Below the pieces are notes generated by a model that saw only the letters and a program-made list of their open reading frames with translations, was not told where the DNA came from and made no database searches. Below are positions 17,972 to 27,336 of a DNA stretch of 64,000 bases, one piece after another. Location: positions 50,334-114,333 of the forward strand of contig NZ_ATVT01000013.1 in assembly GCF_000420865.1 (NCBI RefSeq). The letters are read 5' to 3'. Each line of letters starts with the position of its first letter. Position 1 is the stretch's first letter. Source of the stretch: Butyrivibrio sp. XPD2006. GTDB lineage: Bacteria; Bacillota; Clostridia; Lachnospirales; Lachnospiraceae. A program made the translations under genes and the position numbers.

Positions 17972-19010
17972 GCGTTTTTGGGGGAGAGCGCTTTTGGTGG
18001 TGATCATGGGGATGATGCTGTGCGGATGCGGAGCAACCACCACCGGAGGTGATTCTTCCAACACGGTGCAGCAGGACAAGATTGAGATAGGAATGTGCTT
18101 TGATTCCTTTGTCATCGAGAGATGGCAGAGGGACCGCGATGTCTTTGTTTCTGCGGCCAAAGAGCTGGGGGCTGAGGTCAACGTTCAGAATGCAAACGGA
18201 GATGTTGAGCAGCAAAAGAGCCAGATTGATTACTTTATTAAGAAGGATGTAGATGTCATCGTTATCATCTGCATTGATCCCACTGAGCTTGTGGACAGCA
18301 TCAAAAAGGCACACGATGCGGGGATCAAGGTGATTGCATACGACAGACCTATTCCAAATGCCGGTGTGGATCTCTATGTGTCTTTTGACAATGAAAAAGT
18401 CGGAGAACTCATGGGTGAAGAAATGGTCAAGGCCGGTCTTTCCGGTGGCAAGGTCCTGATGATCAACGGATCTACCAAGGATCAGAATGTACCTATGGTA
18501 AGAGAAGGCTTCATGGACGTTATGAAAAAGAATAACGTGGAGATTCTTGATGAGTACTACTGCGACGGCTGGAAAGCCGAACTTGCAAGCGGATATGTGT
18601 ATAGTTATCCGGAGTTGGTTAAGGAAGCTGACGGCATTATGTGTGGTAATGACGATCTGGCAAGCAGGGTTGTTTTTGCCCTGGCTGAAATGAGACTCGC
18701 CGGTAAGAAGCTGGTATGCGGACAGGATGCGGATCTTGAAGCATGTCAGAGAATTGTTGAGGGAACTCAGATAATGACTGTGTACAAGCCGATCGAGAAG
18801 CTTGCCCAGAAGGCGGCAGAGGCAGCAGTTGCTCTTGCTAAGGGAAAAGAGATAGAGGACGAGGGTCTTTCTGAGATCAATGACGGAAGCGAAAGCATCC
18901 CGTATCTTAAGATAGAGCCTATCGGAGTTACCAAGGACAATATCGATGAAGTCATCATAAACAGCGGATTCCACTTAAGAGAAGACGTATATCTCAATGT
19001 CAAGGGATAA
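17955..19010 (+). CDS. Sugar ABC transporter substrate-binding lipoprotein (XylF-like)
   Basis: The 351-residue protein has a signal peptide ending in a lipobox (MLCGC, Cys25), then a type 1 periplasmic-binding fold: IERWQRDRDVFVSAAKELG, QKSQIDYFIKKDVDVIVI, DAGIKVIAYDRPI and CGQDADLEACQRI. These blocks match D-xylose-binding XylF and relatives. It closes the regulatory operon, and a terminator separates it from the ChvE-like binding protein, so the locus carries two secreted binding proteins besides the anchored sensor. It may deliver ligand to the MmsAB importer or help sensing. The specificity is not determined. Confidence 0.85.
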   Translation: MNKRVKRFWGRALLVVIMGMMLCGCGATTTGGDSSNTVQQDKIEIGMCFDSFVIERWQRDRDVFVSAAKELGAEVNVQNANGDVEQQKSQIDYFIKKDVDVIVIICIDPTELVDSIKKAHDAGIKVIAYDRPIPNAGVDLYVSFDNEKVGELMGEEMVKAGLSGGKVLMINGSTKDQNVPMVREGFMDVMKKNNVEILDEYYCDGWKAELASGYVYSYPELVKEADGIMCGNDDLASRVVFALAEMRLAGKKLVCGQDADLEACQRIVEGTQIMTVYKPIEKLAQKAAEAAVALAKGKEIEDEGLSEINDGSESIPYLKIEPIGVTKDNIDEVIINSGFHLREDVYLNVKG

Positions 19011-19022
19011 AATTTCATTTTG

Positions 19023-19038
19023 GTGCTATTAATAGCAC
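19023..19038. promoter_or_regulatory. Perfect 16-bp palindrome
   Basis: GTGCTATT and AATAGCAC abut with no loop, 13 bases after the XylF-like stop. It could be an operator, or a hairpin whose AT-rich flanks add to termination. Confidence 0.5.
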
Positions 19039-19055
19039 AATTTTGTTTCAGATAA

Positions 19056-19095
19056 AACCGTGTTAGCAAAATAATGCTAGCACGGTTATTTTTTT
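19056..19095 (+). terminator. Terminator after the sensor/regulator operon
   Basis: AACCGTGTTAGCA pairs with TGCTAGCACGGTT (one G-T pair), followed by ATTTTTTT. Confidence 0.9.
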
Positions 19096-19226
19096 GTCTT
19101 GTTCCAGGTTAAAAATATGCTTGATGTCGCAATTTATTCCTATGATATCTATGGTAAATTGTCTATTGTAAAGAGCAGACCTTGGTCTGCATAAACTATT
19201 CAAACCTTATAGGGAGGATTATTGCA

Positions 19227-20381
19227 ATGAAGAAAAAGATTTTAAGTGGTATCCTTTCAGCTGTTATGGCAGCTTCACTCCTTGCAGGATGTGGACAGGC
19301 TGCACAGACAACAACTGAGACTCCTGCAGCAGAGCCTGCAGCAACAGAAGCACCTGCAGCTGAGCCCGCAGCAGAGCCTGCAGCAGAACCTGCAGCAGCC
19401 GGCGGCGGAAAAGTTGGTGTAGCAATGCCTACTAAGGATCTTCAGAGATGGAACCAGGACGGTGCCAACATGGAAGAGCAGCTTAAGGCAGCAGGATATG
19501 AAGTTGACCTTCAGTACGCTTCTAACGACATCGCAACTCAGGTTTCTCAGATCGAGAACATGATCTCATCCGGCGCACAGGTACTTGTTATCGCATCTAT
19601 CGATGGTGATTCACTCGGCACAGTACTTGCACAGGCTAAGGAAGCCGGCATCAAAGTTATCGCTTATGACCGTCTTATCATGAATTCAGACGCTGTTTCT
19701 TACTACGCAACATTCGATAACTACATGGTAGGAACAAAGCAGGGTGAGTACATCGAGCAGCAGCTCGACCTCAAGAATGCAGCAGGTCCTTTCAACATGG
19801 AAATCTTCACTGGTGACCCTGGTGACAACAACGCTAGATTCTTCTACGGCGGAGCTATTGACGTTCTTAAGCCTTACATCGACGAGGGCAAGATCGTAGT
19901 TAAGTCAGGTCAGGTTGACTTTGATAAGGTTGCTACAGCTAACTGGGCAACAGAGAACGCTCAGTCAAGAATGGATGCTATCATCTCAGCTAACTACGCT
20001 GATGGCACAAAGCTTGATGCAGTTCTTTGCTCAAACGACTCAACAGCTCTTGGTGTTACAAACTCTCTTGAAGCTAACTACACAGGCGAGTGGCCAATCA
20101 TCACAGGTCAGGACTGTGACGTTGCAAACGTTAAGAACATGATCGCTGGAAAGCAGTCAATGTCTATCTTCAAGGATACAAGAACTCTTGCAGCTAAGAC
20201 TGTAGAGATGGTTGACGCTATCATGAAGGGAACAGACGCTCCTGTAAACGATACAAAGACATATGACAACGGAACAGGTATCATTCCTTCATACCTTTGC
20301 GAGCCTGTATTCGCAGACGTTAACAACTACAAAGAGCTCCTCATCGATTCCGGTTACTACACAGAGGATCAGCTCAAATAA
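19227..20381 (+). CDS. chvE: Multiple-sugar-binding lipoprotein, ChvE family
   Basis: The 384-residue product has a signal peptide with lipobox LLAGC (Cys22), a Pro/Ala/Glu-rich linker built of repeated AAEPA units (about 27-57), and a binding fold matching ChvE (GVAMPTKDLQRWNQDGANM, VIAYDRLI, YYATFDNYMVG, GQDCDVANVKNM). ChvE-type proteins feed glucose, galactose, xylose or arabinose to the GguAB/MmsAB importer encoded next. ATG 19227 is nine bases after AGGGAGG; a longer in-frame start at 19182 lacks a site and would hide the signal peptide. Strong preference for few codons suggests high expression. Confidence 0.88.
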   Translation: MKKKILSGILSAVMAASLLAGCGQAAQTTTETPAAEPAATEAPAAEPAAEPAAEPAAAGGGKVGVAMPTKDLQRWNQDGANMEEQLKAAGYEVDLQYASNDIATQVSQIENMISSGAQVLVIASIDGDSLGTVLAQAKEAGIKVIAYDRLIMNSDAVSYYATFDNYMVGTKQGEYIEQQLDLKNAAGPFNMEIFTGDPGDNNARFFYGGAIDVLKPYIDEGKIVVKSGQVDFDKVATANWATENAQSRMDAIISANYADGTKLDAVLCSNDSTALGVTNSLEANYTGEWPIITGQDCDVANVKNMIAGKQSMSIFKDTRTLAAKTVEMVDAIMKGTDAPVNDTKTYDNGTGIIPSYLCEPVFADVNNYKELLIDSGYYTEDQLK

Positions 20382-20420
20382 TTCAACTTTGGTAATTTAA
20401 CAATTACGTTTTCCCAAATT

Positions 20421-20457
20421 GAACATAGGCGGGCCGTAAATGACCCGCCTTATGTTC
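20421..20457 (+). promoter_or_regulatory. Hairpin without U tract between binding protein and ATPase genes
   Basis: GAACATAGGCGGG pairs with CCCGCCTTATGTTC (one bulge), but no T run follows. Such hairpins often protect the 3' end of a binding-protein message, raising its level over the transporter core. Confidence 0.6.
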
Positions 20458-20494
20458 GCCCTAAAATGATTGCACGGAAATGGAGGAGGGCATC

Positions 20495-22048
20495 GTGGCA
20501 AAGATATTACTGGAAATGAAGAATATCACCAAAACCTTCCCTGGCGTAAAGGCCTTAGATAACGTAAACCTTCAGGTAGAAGAAGGTGAAATCCACGCGC
20601 TGGTTGGAGAGAACGGTGCTGGAAAGTCCACTCTTATGAATGTCCTTAGTGGAGTTTATCCCTTCGGATCATATGAGGGTGATATAGTTTATGACGGAGA
20701 GGTTTGTCAATTTAATCAGATTAAAGACAGTGAGTCAAAGGGTATAGTTATCATCCATCAGGAGCTGGCTCTTATCCCTTATATGACAATCGCTGAGAAC
20801 ATGTTCCTTGGAAACGAGAGAGGAACAAAAGTTAAGATCAACTGGCATGAGACCAATGAGCTCGCCAGAAAGTATCTCGACATCGTAGGTCTTAGAGAGG
20901 GAACACAGACTCTTATCAAGGATATTGGTGTTGGTAAACAGCAGCTTGTAGAAATTGCAAAGGCTCTTTCAAAGGATGCAAGACTTCTTATCCTTGACGA
21001 GCCCACATCTTCACTTAACGAGACAGATTCAAAGGCACTTCTTGACCTGCTCCTTAAGCTGAAGGCAGAAAGAGGTCTTACCTCTATTATTATTTCCCAC
21101 AAACTTAACGAGGTTTCATACGTTGCCGACAAGATCACAGTTATCCGTGACGGTTCAACAATCGAAACTCTTACAAAGGGTGTGGATGATTTCTCCGAAG
21201 CAAGGATCATCAAGGGAATGGTTGGTCGTGAACTTTCAGACAGATTCCCTAAGAGAGAGCCTCACATCGGAGATGTAAAGATGGAGATAAAGAACTGGAA
21301 CGTTTATCATCCTCTTTATAAAGAAAGAAAAGTCGTTGACAATGTTAACTTATATGTTAAAAAGGGCGAGGTTCTCGGAATCTCAGGTCTTATGGGAGCT
21401 GGCAGAACAGAGCTTGCCATGAGCGTATTTGGGAAAAGCTATGGGGAAAACATTACCGGACAGACTTTTATTGATGGAAAAGAAGTTCATCTTAATACCG
21501 TAAGTCAGGCAATTAAGAACGGACTTGCATATGTTACAGAAGACAGAAAGGGAAATGGACTGATCCTGTCTAATCCCATAAAGATCAATACAACCTTGGC
21601 TAACCTTGACGAAGTAAGTAATAGAAAGGTTATTGATAAGCACAAGGAATATTCAGTAGCAGTAGAGTATAAGGAAAAGCTTAAGACAAAATGTCCTACA
21701 GTTGAACAGAATGTCGGAAACTTAAGCGGTGGAAATCAGCAGAAAGTTCTTTTGGCAAAATGGATGTTTGCAGATCCTGAAATCCTTATCCTGGACGAGC
21801 CCACAAGAGGTATCGACGTAGGTGCCAAGTACGAGATCTACTGCATTATCAACCAGCTGGTAGCTGAAGGTAAATCAGTCATCATGATTTCTTCAGAGCT
21901 TCCTGAAATCCTTGGTATGTGCGACAGAATCTATGTTATGAACGAAGGAAAAATGGTCGGGGAGCTTGATGCAAAGGATGCAACCCAGGAAAAAATTATG
22001 ACTTATATCTTACAGTCATCTGGAAACGAGGAGGAGAATCATGAATAA
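20495..22048 (+). CDS. mmsA: Multiple monosaccharide ABC transporter ATPase (MmsA/GguA type)
   Basis: The 517-residue protein contains two ABC ATPase domains. The first has Walker A GENGAGKS near 36, a signature variant around GVGKQQL, and Walker [11 protein letters not shown]. The second has the degenerate P-loop GLMGAGRTE, then LSGGNQQK and [10 protein letters not shown]. This tandem arrangement is typical of sugar importers of the RbsA/XylG/MmsA class. The start is GTG 20495, four bases after GGAGGAGGG; ATG 20480 lies before that site. It overlaps the permease gene by 8 bp. Confidence 0.93.
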   Translation: MAKILLEMKNITKTFPGVKALDNVNLQVEEGEIHALVGENGAGKSTLMNVLSGVYPFGSYEGDIVYDGEVCQFNQIKDSESKGIVIIHQELALIPYMTIAENMFLGNERGTKVKINWHETNELARKYLDIVGLREGTQTLIKDIGVGKQQLVEIAKALSKDARLLILDEPTSSLNETDSKALLDLLLKLKAERGLTSIIISHKLNEVSYVADKITVIRDGSTIETLTKGVDDFSEARIIKGMVGRELSDRFPKREPHIGDVKMEIKNWNVYHPLYKERKVVDNVNLYVKKGEVLGISGLMGAGRTELAMSVFGKSYGENITGQTFIDGKEVHLNTVSQAIKNGLAYVTEDRKGNGLILSNPIKINTTLANLDEVSNRKVIDKHKEYSVAVEYKEKLKTKCPTVEQNVGNLSGGNQQKVLLAKWMFADPEILILDEPTRGIDVGAKYEIYCIINQLVAEGKSVIMISSELPEILGMCDRIYVMNEGKMVGELDAKDATQEKIMTYILQSSGNEEENHE

Positions 22049-23231
22049 AGATCAAGTTTTAGGATTTTTGAAAAAGAACACCATGGTGTTCGTTCTTGTA
22101 ATAGTTTTAGCGTTCTTTTCATTTATGACCGGCGGAGCAATCCTGCTTCCCATGAATGTAAGTAACCTTATTTCACAGAATGCATACGTATTCGTTCTTG
22201 CAACAGGTATGCTGCTCTGTATCCTGACCGGTGGTAACATCGACCTGTCAGTTGGTTCAGTAGTGTGTTTCGTAGGTGCCGTTGGTGCAACACTTATGAT
22301 GAACCTCGGTGTTCCTGTATGGCTTGCAATCATCATCATGATCGGTATCGGAACAGCAATCGGTGCATTCCAGGGCTTCTGGATCGCGTTTGTTCGTATT
22401 CCTCCTTTCATCGTAACACTTGCAGGTATGCTTATTTACAGAGGACTTTCAAACGTAGTACTTAATGGTCTTACAGTTTCAATCAAGGATCAGACAAGCT
22501 TTGTAAATCTGTTCGGTGGCGGTGCTAACTGCTATATCCCTGATTTCCTGGGCGGCGGATCACTCAACCTTACATGTCTCTTTGCCGGAATTCTTGGTGC
22601 AACAATCTACGTTATCCTTCAGGTATCGGGACGTATCAAGAAAAAGAACTCCGGTTATGAGCTTGAGAACATCGTAACATTTACCATTAAGACAGCAGTT
22701 CTTGCAGCAGTACTTGTAGCATTTGCTTACAGACTTGCTCAGCACAAGGGTATTCCTTCAGTTCTTATCTGGGTACTCATCGTAGTATTTGTTTACGGAT
22801 ACATTACAAGCAACACAACAATCGGACGTTACTTCTATGCAGTTGGTGGTAACGAGAAGGCTACAAAGCTTTCAGGTATCGATACAAACAAGGTTTACTT
22901 CCTTGCTTACACAAACATGGGATTCCTTGCAGCTCTTGCAGGTATGATCACAATCGCTCGTCTTACATCAGCTCAGCCTACATACGGCCAGAACTACGAG
23001 ATGGACGCTATCGGATCCTGCTTCATCGGTGGAGCATCTGCTTACGGTGGAATCGGAACTGTTCCCGGCGTTATCGTTGGTGCGGTTCTCATGGGTGTTA
23101 TCAACCTTGGTATGTCACTTATGGGCGTTGATGCCAACATGCAGAAGGTTGTAAAGGGTATCGTTCTTCTTGCAGCCGTTATCTTCGACGTAGTATCAAA
23201 GCGTGGCGGAAAGTTCGTTGTAAAGAACTGA
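22041..23231 (+). CDS. mmsB: Multiple monosaccharide ABC transporter permease (MmsB/GguB type)
   Basis: The 396-residue integral membrane protein has about ten hydrophobic segments and family blocks: [51 protein letters not shown] and GGIGTVPG. As in GguB/XylH permeases, a central insertion (about 190-225) separates the halves. It forms the pore with the MmsA ATPase and is fed by the ChvE-type lipoprotein. AGGAGG lies eight bases before ATG 22041. Confidence 0.93.
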   Translation: MNKDQVLGFLKKNTMVFVLVIVLAFFSFMTGGAILLPMNVSNLISQNAYVFVLATGMLLCILTGGNIDLSVGSVVCFVGAVGATLMMNLGVPVWLAIIIMIGIGTAIGAFQGFWIAFVRIPPFIVTLAGMLIYRGLSNVVLNGLTVSIKDQTSFVNLFGGGANCYIPDFLGGGSLNLTCLFAGILGATIYVILQVSGRIKKKNSGYELENIVTFTIKTAVLAAVLVAFAYRLAQHKGIPSVLIWVLIVVFVYGYITSNTTIGRYFYAVGGNEKATKLSGIDTNKVYFLAYTNMGFLAALAGMITIARLTSAQPTYGQNYEMDAIGSCFIGGASAYGGIGTVPGVIVGAVLMGVINLGMSLMGVDANMQKVVKGIVLLAAVIFDVVSKRGGKFVVKN

Positions 23232-23262
23232 TTTTAGAAGAGGTATTTCTATAGGGTATATC

Positions 23263-23291
23263 AAACCGGGGCAGTTTTTGCCCCGGTTTTT
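23263..23291 (+). terminator. Terminator after the sugar importer
   Basis: AAACCGGGGCA pairs perfectly with TGCCCCGGTTT across a five-base loop, followed by TT. Confidence 0.9.
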
Positions 23292-23339
23292 GTGTTATAC
23301 TATAGTCTACTACCCAAATGTTTCAAAAGAGGTATCACC

Positions 23340-24155
23340 ATGATCACAAGTACATCTAACGACCGCGTCAAGAAGGTCGTAAGTTACGTGGAAAAGAGCA
23401 AAGCCCGTCGCGAGGACGGAGTCTTTGTAATAGAAGGAATGAAGATGCTGAGGGAAGCCCCGGTACTTCAGGTGGCTGAGGTATATGTAACCGAGAAGTT
23501 CGTCTCTGGCGCCGGAGAAGAGGACAAAGAAATTCTCTGGAGATATGGCGCTGAGGAGGTCTCCGAGGAAGTCATGAAGAAGATGAGCGACACTCAGACT
23601 CCGCAGGGCGTCCTTGCTGTTATCAGGCAGTATGACTACGATCTTGATGAGGTTCTTGTGGGCTACAATCAGGAGATGCGCGATTCAGGGAAAGATAGCG
23701 CACCACTCCTTCTGGTCCTTGAAAACATCCAGGATCCCGGCAATCTCGGAACCATGCTCCGTTCGGGAGAGGGAGCAGGTGTCACAGGTGTCATTCTCAG
23801 CAAGGGCTGTGCAGACATCTACAATCCAAAGGTAATAAGATCAACCATGGGCTCCATTTTCAGGATGCCGTTTATATATGTAGAAGACGTTCCTTCTATG
23901 GTACAGGAGCTCTCAGCAAAGGGTGTACACACCTATGCTGCTCACCTTAAAGGAACCAGGAATTACGATGAATTTGACTATACTCAGCCAACAGCTTTTC
24001 TTATAGGCAATGAAGGAAACGGACTGACAAAAGAGACTGCTGATGCGGCAGAGAACTACGTCCTCATCCCGATGAAGGGCGAGGTCGAGTCCATGAACGC
24101 TGCGACATCATCAGCTATACTCACATTTGAAGCTTCAAGACAAAGGAGGGGGTAA
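23340..24155 (+). CDS. TrmH/SpoU family RNA 2'-O-methyltransferase
   Basis: The 271-residue protein has an N-terminal RNA-binding part (SNDRVKKVVSYVEKSKARRE, FVIEGMKMLREA) and a SpoU methyltransferase domain with the trefoil-knot blocks LVLENIQDPGNLGTMLRSGEG, SKGCADIYNPKVIRSTMGS, IGNEGNGL and IPMKGEVESMNAATSSA. Such enzymes methylate ribose in rRNA or tRNA using SAM. The exact nucleotide cannot be told. ATG 23340 follows AGAGG; ATG 23292 has no site. It is five bases upstream of proC. Confidence 0.9.
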   Translation: MITSTSNDRVKKVVSYVEKSKARREDGVFVIEGMKMLREAPVLQVAEVYVTEKFVSGAGEEDKEILWRYGAEEVSEEVMKKMSDTQTPQGVLAVIRQYDYDLDEVLVGYNQEMRDSGKDSAPLLLVLENIQDPGNLGTMLRSGEGAGVTGVILSKGCADIYNPKVIRSTMGSIFRMPFIYVEDVPSMVQELSAKGVHTYAAHLKGTRNYDEFDYTQPTAFLIGNEGNGLTKETADAAENYVLIPMKGEVESMNAATSSAILTFEASRQRRG

Positions 24156-24160
24156 AGAAA

Positions 24161-24955
24161 ATGACCATAGGATTTATCGGTTTAGGAAACATGGCAAAGG
24201 CCATGATCGGCGGTATCCTGCAGAAAGGTCTGATGGGACCGAATGAGATCATAGGCTCAGCCAACACAGAGGAGACCTGCCTTAAGGTTGCCAACAAGTA
24301 CGGCATTCAGACCAGAAACTCAAACGCAGCTGTTGCCAAGGAGGCAGACATCATAGTTCTGGCGGTTAAGCCTCAGTATCTCAAGGTTGTCATCGCTGAC
24401 ATCATGGACAGCATCGACGAGAACAAGGTAATTGTCAGCATAGCAGCAGGCAAGACCATTGCATGGATAGAGAATGAGTTTGAAAAGCCAACCAAGATCA
24501 TCAGAGTAATGCCTAACACACCGGCTCTTGTTGGCGAGGGATGTTCAGCAGTATGCAGGAACGATCTTGTGGATGACAACTCATATCACTTTGTAAAAGA
24601 GCTTCTGGAGAGCTTTGGTAAGGCATATACAGTACCTGAGTCACTGATGGATGTAGTGGTAGGTGTGAGCGGATCTTCTCCGGCATATGTCTTTTTATTC
24701 ATCGAAGCGATGGCAGATGCTGCTGTAGCAGGCGGAATGCCGAGAAAGCAGGCCTATGAATTCGCAGCTCAGTCAGTGCTTGGAAGTGCCAAGATGGTTT
24801 TGGAGACAGGCAAGCACCCAGGCGAATTAAAAGACATGGTTTGCTCACCTTCAGGAACTACAATTGAGGCAGTAAGAGTCCTTGAGGAAGAGGGTTTTAG
24901 GGGAACCGTGATAGATGCTGTAACTGCATGTATCGACAAGAGCAAAAGCCTGTAA
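24161..24955 (+). CDS. proC: Pyrroline-5-carboxylate reductase
   Basis: ProC reduces pyrroline-5-carboxylate to proline with NAD(P)H, the last step of proline synthesis. The 264-residue protein has the N-terminal dinucleotide-binding motif IGFIGLGNMAKAM, VMPNTPALVGEG near 124, and the C-terminal signature GTTIEAVRVLEEEGFRG. AGGAGGGGG lies seven bases before ATG 24161. It probably shares a transcript with the methyltransferase gene. Confidence 0.96.
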   Translation: MTIGFIGLGNMAKAMIGGILQKGLMGPNEIIGSANTEETCLKVANKYGIQTRNSNAAVAKEADIIVLAVKPQYLKVVIADIMDSIDENKVIVSIAAGKTIAWIENEFEKPTKIIRVMPNTPALVGEGCSAVCRNDLVDDNSYHFVKELLESFGKAYTVPESLMDVVVGVSGSSPAYVFLFIEAMADAAVAGGMPRKQAYEFAAQSVLGSAKMVLETGKHPGELKDMVCSPSGTTIEAVRVLEEEGFRGTVIDAVTACIDKSKSL

Positions 24956-24990
24956 TTTTCACACTTTTTTGACGAAAATTTAATAGAAAT

Positions 24991-25019
24991 TTGACAAATG
25001 GCTGCATCTTTGCTATTAT
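24991..25019 (+). promoter_or_regulatory. Promoter of the wall hydrolase gene
   Basis: TTGACA at 24991-24996 and TATTAT at 25014-25019 with an exact 17-base spacer. The leader of about 70 bases is AT-rich. Confidence 0.8.
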
Positions 25020-25097
25020 TACCTCCGAATTGTTTAAATCTTAATATGTTGCAACATACTTGTAACAAATTTAAATAAAAAGAGGATAGCAATCTGT

Positions 25098-26213
25098 ATG
25101 GATACTACATCAAAGTTATTCTCCGGGGTCGTTAAGACTGTGGCTGCACTTGGCCTGATAGTGGTTTTATCACTTACCCAGAGTTTAACAGTAGAGGCAA
25201 GACGCACTTCGAACTATTTAGAACTTGCTACAGGAATTACAAATATCATCAGTCCCATCGCTCCGCTTGGAATTGACAATGACGCACCGGAAGTTAAGGC
25301 AGCAGAGAATGCAGAGAAGTCAACATCCGATAGCAGCAGTACAAGTGATTCAGAGAGCGAAACGTCAAATCTCGTGATGGCCAATGTCAGCCGGGTGATG
25401 AATGTCAGGGAAGAACCCAACGAAGAAAGCAATAAGGTCGGAGTTCTTTACAAGGACTGCGGCGGTAAGATATTAGACAGACAGGACGGCTGGACCAAGG
25501 TACAGTCCGGAGATCTTATCGGCTGGGCCAAGGACGAGTATCTTCTGTTTGATGAGGATGCTGAGGCACTTGCTCAGGACGTTGGTAAGCAGATAGTTAC
25601 CAGCAACGGTACAGCTCTTAATATCAGAGCTGAAGCTTCTTCTGATGCCGAGGTTGTCGGAGTTCTGGCAGAGAACACCTTCGTTGATCTTATTGAGGAC
25701 ACAGGCGACGGATGGATCGCTGTTGATTATAATGATGAAACCGGATATGTACAGGCTGATTATGTTACATCAACCTTCAAGATCGACTCCGGCGAGACCA
25801 TAGCAGCCATCAAGCTTCGTGAGGAAGCTGAGAAGAAGGCAGCACTTACCAAGAACCGCGGAGCAGTCAGCGCAGATGCTGATGAGGTCAAGCTCCTTGC
25901 AGCACTTATCCAGTGTGAGGCAGGCAACCAGCCATATGAAGGTAAGGTTGCAGTCGGTGCGGTAGTTATGAACCGTGTTAAGTCAGGTGGTTACCCGAGC
26001 AGTATCTACGGTGTAATCTACGCATCAGGTCAGTTCACACCAGCTCTTAACGGAACCGTTGCAAGAGTATACAACTCAGGCAAGATCAGCGATTCCAATT
26101 ATCAGGCAGCTCAGGCAGCCATCAACGGAGAGACAACCGTTGGATCAGCCCTTCACTTCAGACGTGTAAACGGAAGAGAGGGAATCGTCATCGGAGCTCA
26201 TGTATTCTGGTAA
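25098..26213 (+). CDS. SleB-type cell wall hydrolase with two SH3 domains
   Basis: The 371-residue secreted protein has a signal peptide (about 1-34), a Ser/Glu/Asp-rich linker (about 65-92), two bacterial SH3 domains (about 92-150 and 165-227; MNVREEPNEESNKVG and LNIRAEASSDAEVVG), and a Hydrolase_2 domain (PF07486, about 265-371; LLAALIQCEAGNQPYEGKVA with the catalytic Glu of the SleB family, GVIYASGQFTPA). SleB enzymes cleave spore cortex or vegetative peptidoglycan; the SH3 domains would hold it on the wall. No sporulation promoter is evident, and the promoter looks like a vegetative one. Confidence 0.88.
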   Translation: MDTTSKLFSGVVKTVAALGLIVVLSLTQSLTVEARRTSNYLELATGITNIISPIAPLGIDNDAPEVKAAENAEKSTSDSSSTSDSESETSNLVMANVSRVMNVREEPNEESNKVGVLYKDCGGKILDRQDGWTKVQSGDLIGWAKDEYLLFDEDAEALAQDVGKQIVTSNGTALNIRAEASSDAEVVGVLAENTFVDLIEDTGDGWIAVDYNDETGYVQADYVTSTFKIDSGETIAAIKLREEAEKKAALTKNRGAVSADADEVKLLAALIQCEAGNQPYEGKVAVGAVVMNRVKSGGYPSSIYGVIYASGQFTPALNGTVARVYNSGKISDSNYQAAQAAINGETTVGSALHFRRVNGREGIVIGAHVFW

Positions 26214-26252
26214 TTTGGGGTGCACGAAATAAAGCATATATGATAGAATGTA

Positions 26253-26283
26253 GGGGATTGCTAGTTTGGCAGTCCCCTTTTTG
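26253..26283 (+). terminator. Terminator after the wall hydrolase gene
   Basis: GGGGATTGCTA pairs with GGCAGTCCCC and is followed by TTTTTT. Confidence 0.85.
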
Positions 26284-26327
26284 ACTCCAAAATGGTCCCC
26301 AGGGACGGAGTCAAGGGACCATTTTTT
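26283..26327 (+). promoter_or_regulatory. Two competing hairpins in the argF leader
   Basis: AAAATGGTCCC (26289-26299) can pair with GGGACCATTTTT, a terminator-like fold with a T run. GACTCC (26283-26288) can pair with GGAGTC, which lies inside the loop of the first. The two stems exclude each other. The argF ribosome binding site follows directly. Confidence 0.6.
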
Positions 26328-26346
26328 AGTTTGGAGGAGGAGCATC

Positions 26347-27336
26347 ATGAATTTATACGGAAGAGATTTTCTGAAACTGCTGGATTTTACCACTGAAGAG
26401 ATAGAGTACCTCATTGACCTGGCCGCAGAGCTCAAGGACAAGAAGAAAAACGGTATTCTTCATGACGAGCTTAAGGGCAGGAACATAGCTCTTATTTTTG
26501 AGAAGACCAGCACTAGAACAAGATGTTCCTTTGAAGTTGCTGCACATGACCTCGGAATGGGTTCAACCTACCTTAATCCTACAGATTCCCAGATCGGCAA
26601 GAAGGAGAGCATCGCAGACACAGCGCGTGTTCTTGCCAGCATGTATGACGGAATCGAGTACAGAGGCTTTGAGCAGGAGATAGTTGAGACAATAGCAGAG
26701 CACAGCAAGGTGCCGGTATGGAACGGTCTTACCAACGAGTTCCATCCCACACAGATGCTTGCTGATGCCCTTACAATAAAGGAGCACTTTGGCCGCCTTA
26801 AAGGTATCCACCTTGTTTACATGGGCGATGCAAGGTACAACACAGGTAACTCCCTGATGGTTCTGTGCGCTAAGCTGGGAATGCACTTTACTGCAGTATC
26901 CAACAAGAAGTACTTCCCTTCAGAAGACCTTGTTAAGACTTGTCAGGAAATTGCAGCACAGACAGGTGCAAAGATTGATTTCTCTGAGGATGCCATCGAG
27001 GGAACCAAGGGTGCAGACGTAATCTACACCGATATCTGGGTATCCATGGGCGAGCCCGACAGCGTATGGGAGGAGAGGATAAAAGACCTCGAGCCTTACC
27101 GCGTAACTATGGACATCATGAAGAACGCAGGAGACGGATGCGTATTCATGCATTGCCTGCCATCCTTCCACGATCTCAATACAGGAATCGGAAAAGACAT
27201 CAAGAAGAAATATGGTCTTGATGAGATGGAAGTTACAGATGAAGTATTTGAGTCAGAGCGTTCTATTGTATTTGAGGAGGCCGAGAACCGCATGCACACC
27301 ATCAAGGCAGTAATGTATGCGACGCTCAAGAAATAA
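26347..27336 (+). CDS. argF: Ornithine carbamoyltransferase
   Basis: The enzyme joins ornithine and carbamoyl phosphate to give citrulline. The 329-residue protein has the carbamoyl phosphate motif [11 protein letters not shown] near 56, the ornithine-side motif HCLPSFHD near 271, and FHPTQMLAD near 132, which separate it from aspartate transcarbamoylase. ATG 26347 is six bases after GGAGGAGG; an in-frame start at 26266 lies in the leader hairpins and is rejected. Both arginine synthesis and catabolic use are possible. No other arg gene is near. It overlaps birA by one base. Confidence 0.95.
   Translation: MNLYGRDFLKLLDFTTEEIEYLIDLAAELKDKKKNGILHDELKGRNIALIFEKTSTRTRCSFEVAAHDLGMGSTYLNPTDSQIGKKESIADTARVLASMYDGIEYRGFEQEIVETIAEHSKVPVWNGLTNEFHPTQMLADALTIKEHFGRLKGIHLVYMGDARYNTGNSLMVLCAKLGMHFTAVSNKKYFPSEDLVKTCQEIAAQTGAKIDFSEDAIEGTKGADVIYTDIWVSMGEPDSVWEERIKDLEPYRVTMDIMKNAGDGCVFMHCLPSFHDLNTGIGKDIKKKYGLDEMEVTDEVFESERSIVFEEAENRMHTIKAVMYATLKK

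Noticed and set aside
17931..18974. 347-codon minus-strand open frame
   Set aside because: Shadow of the XylF-like lipoprotein gene on the other strand.
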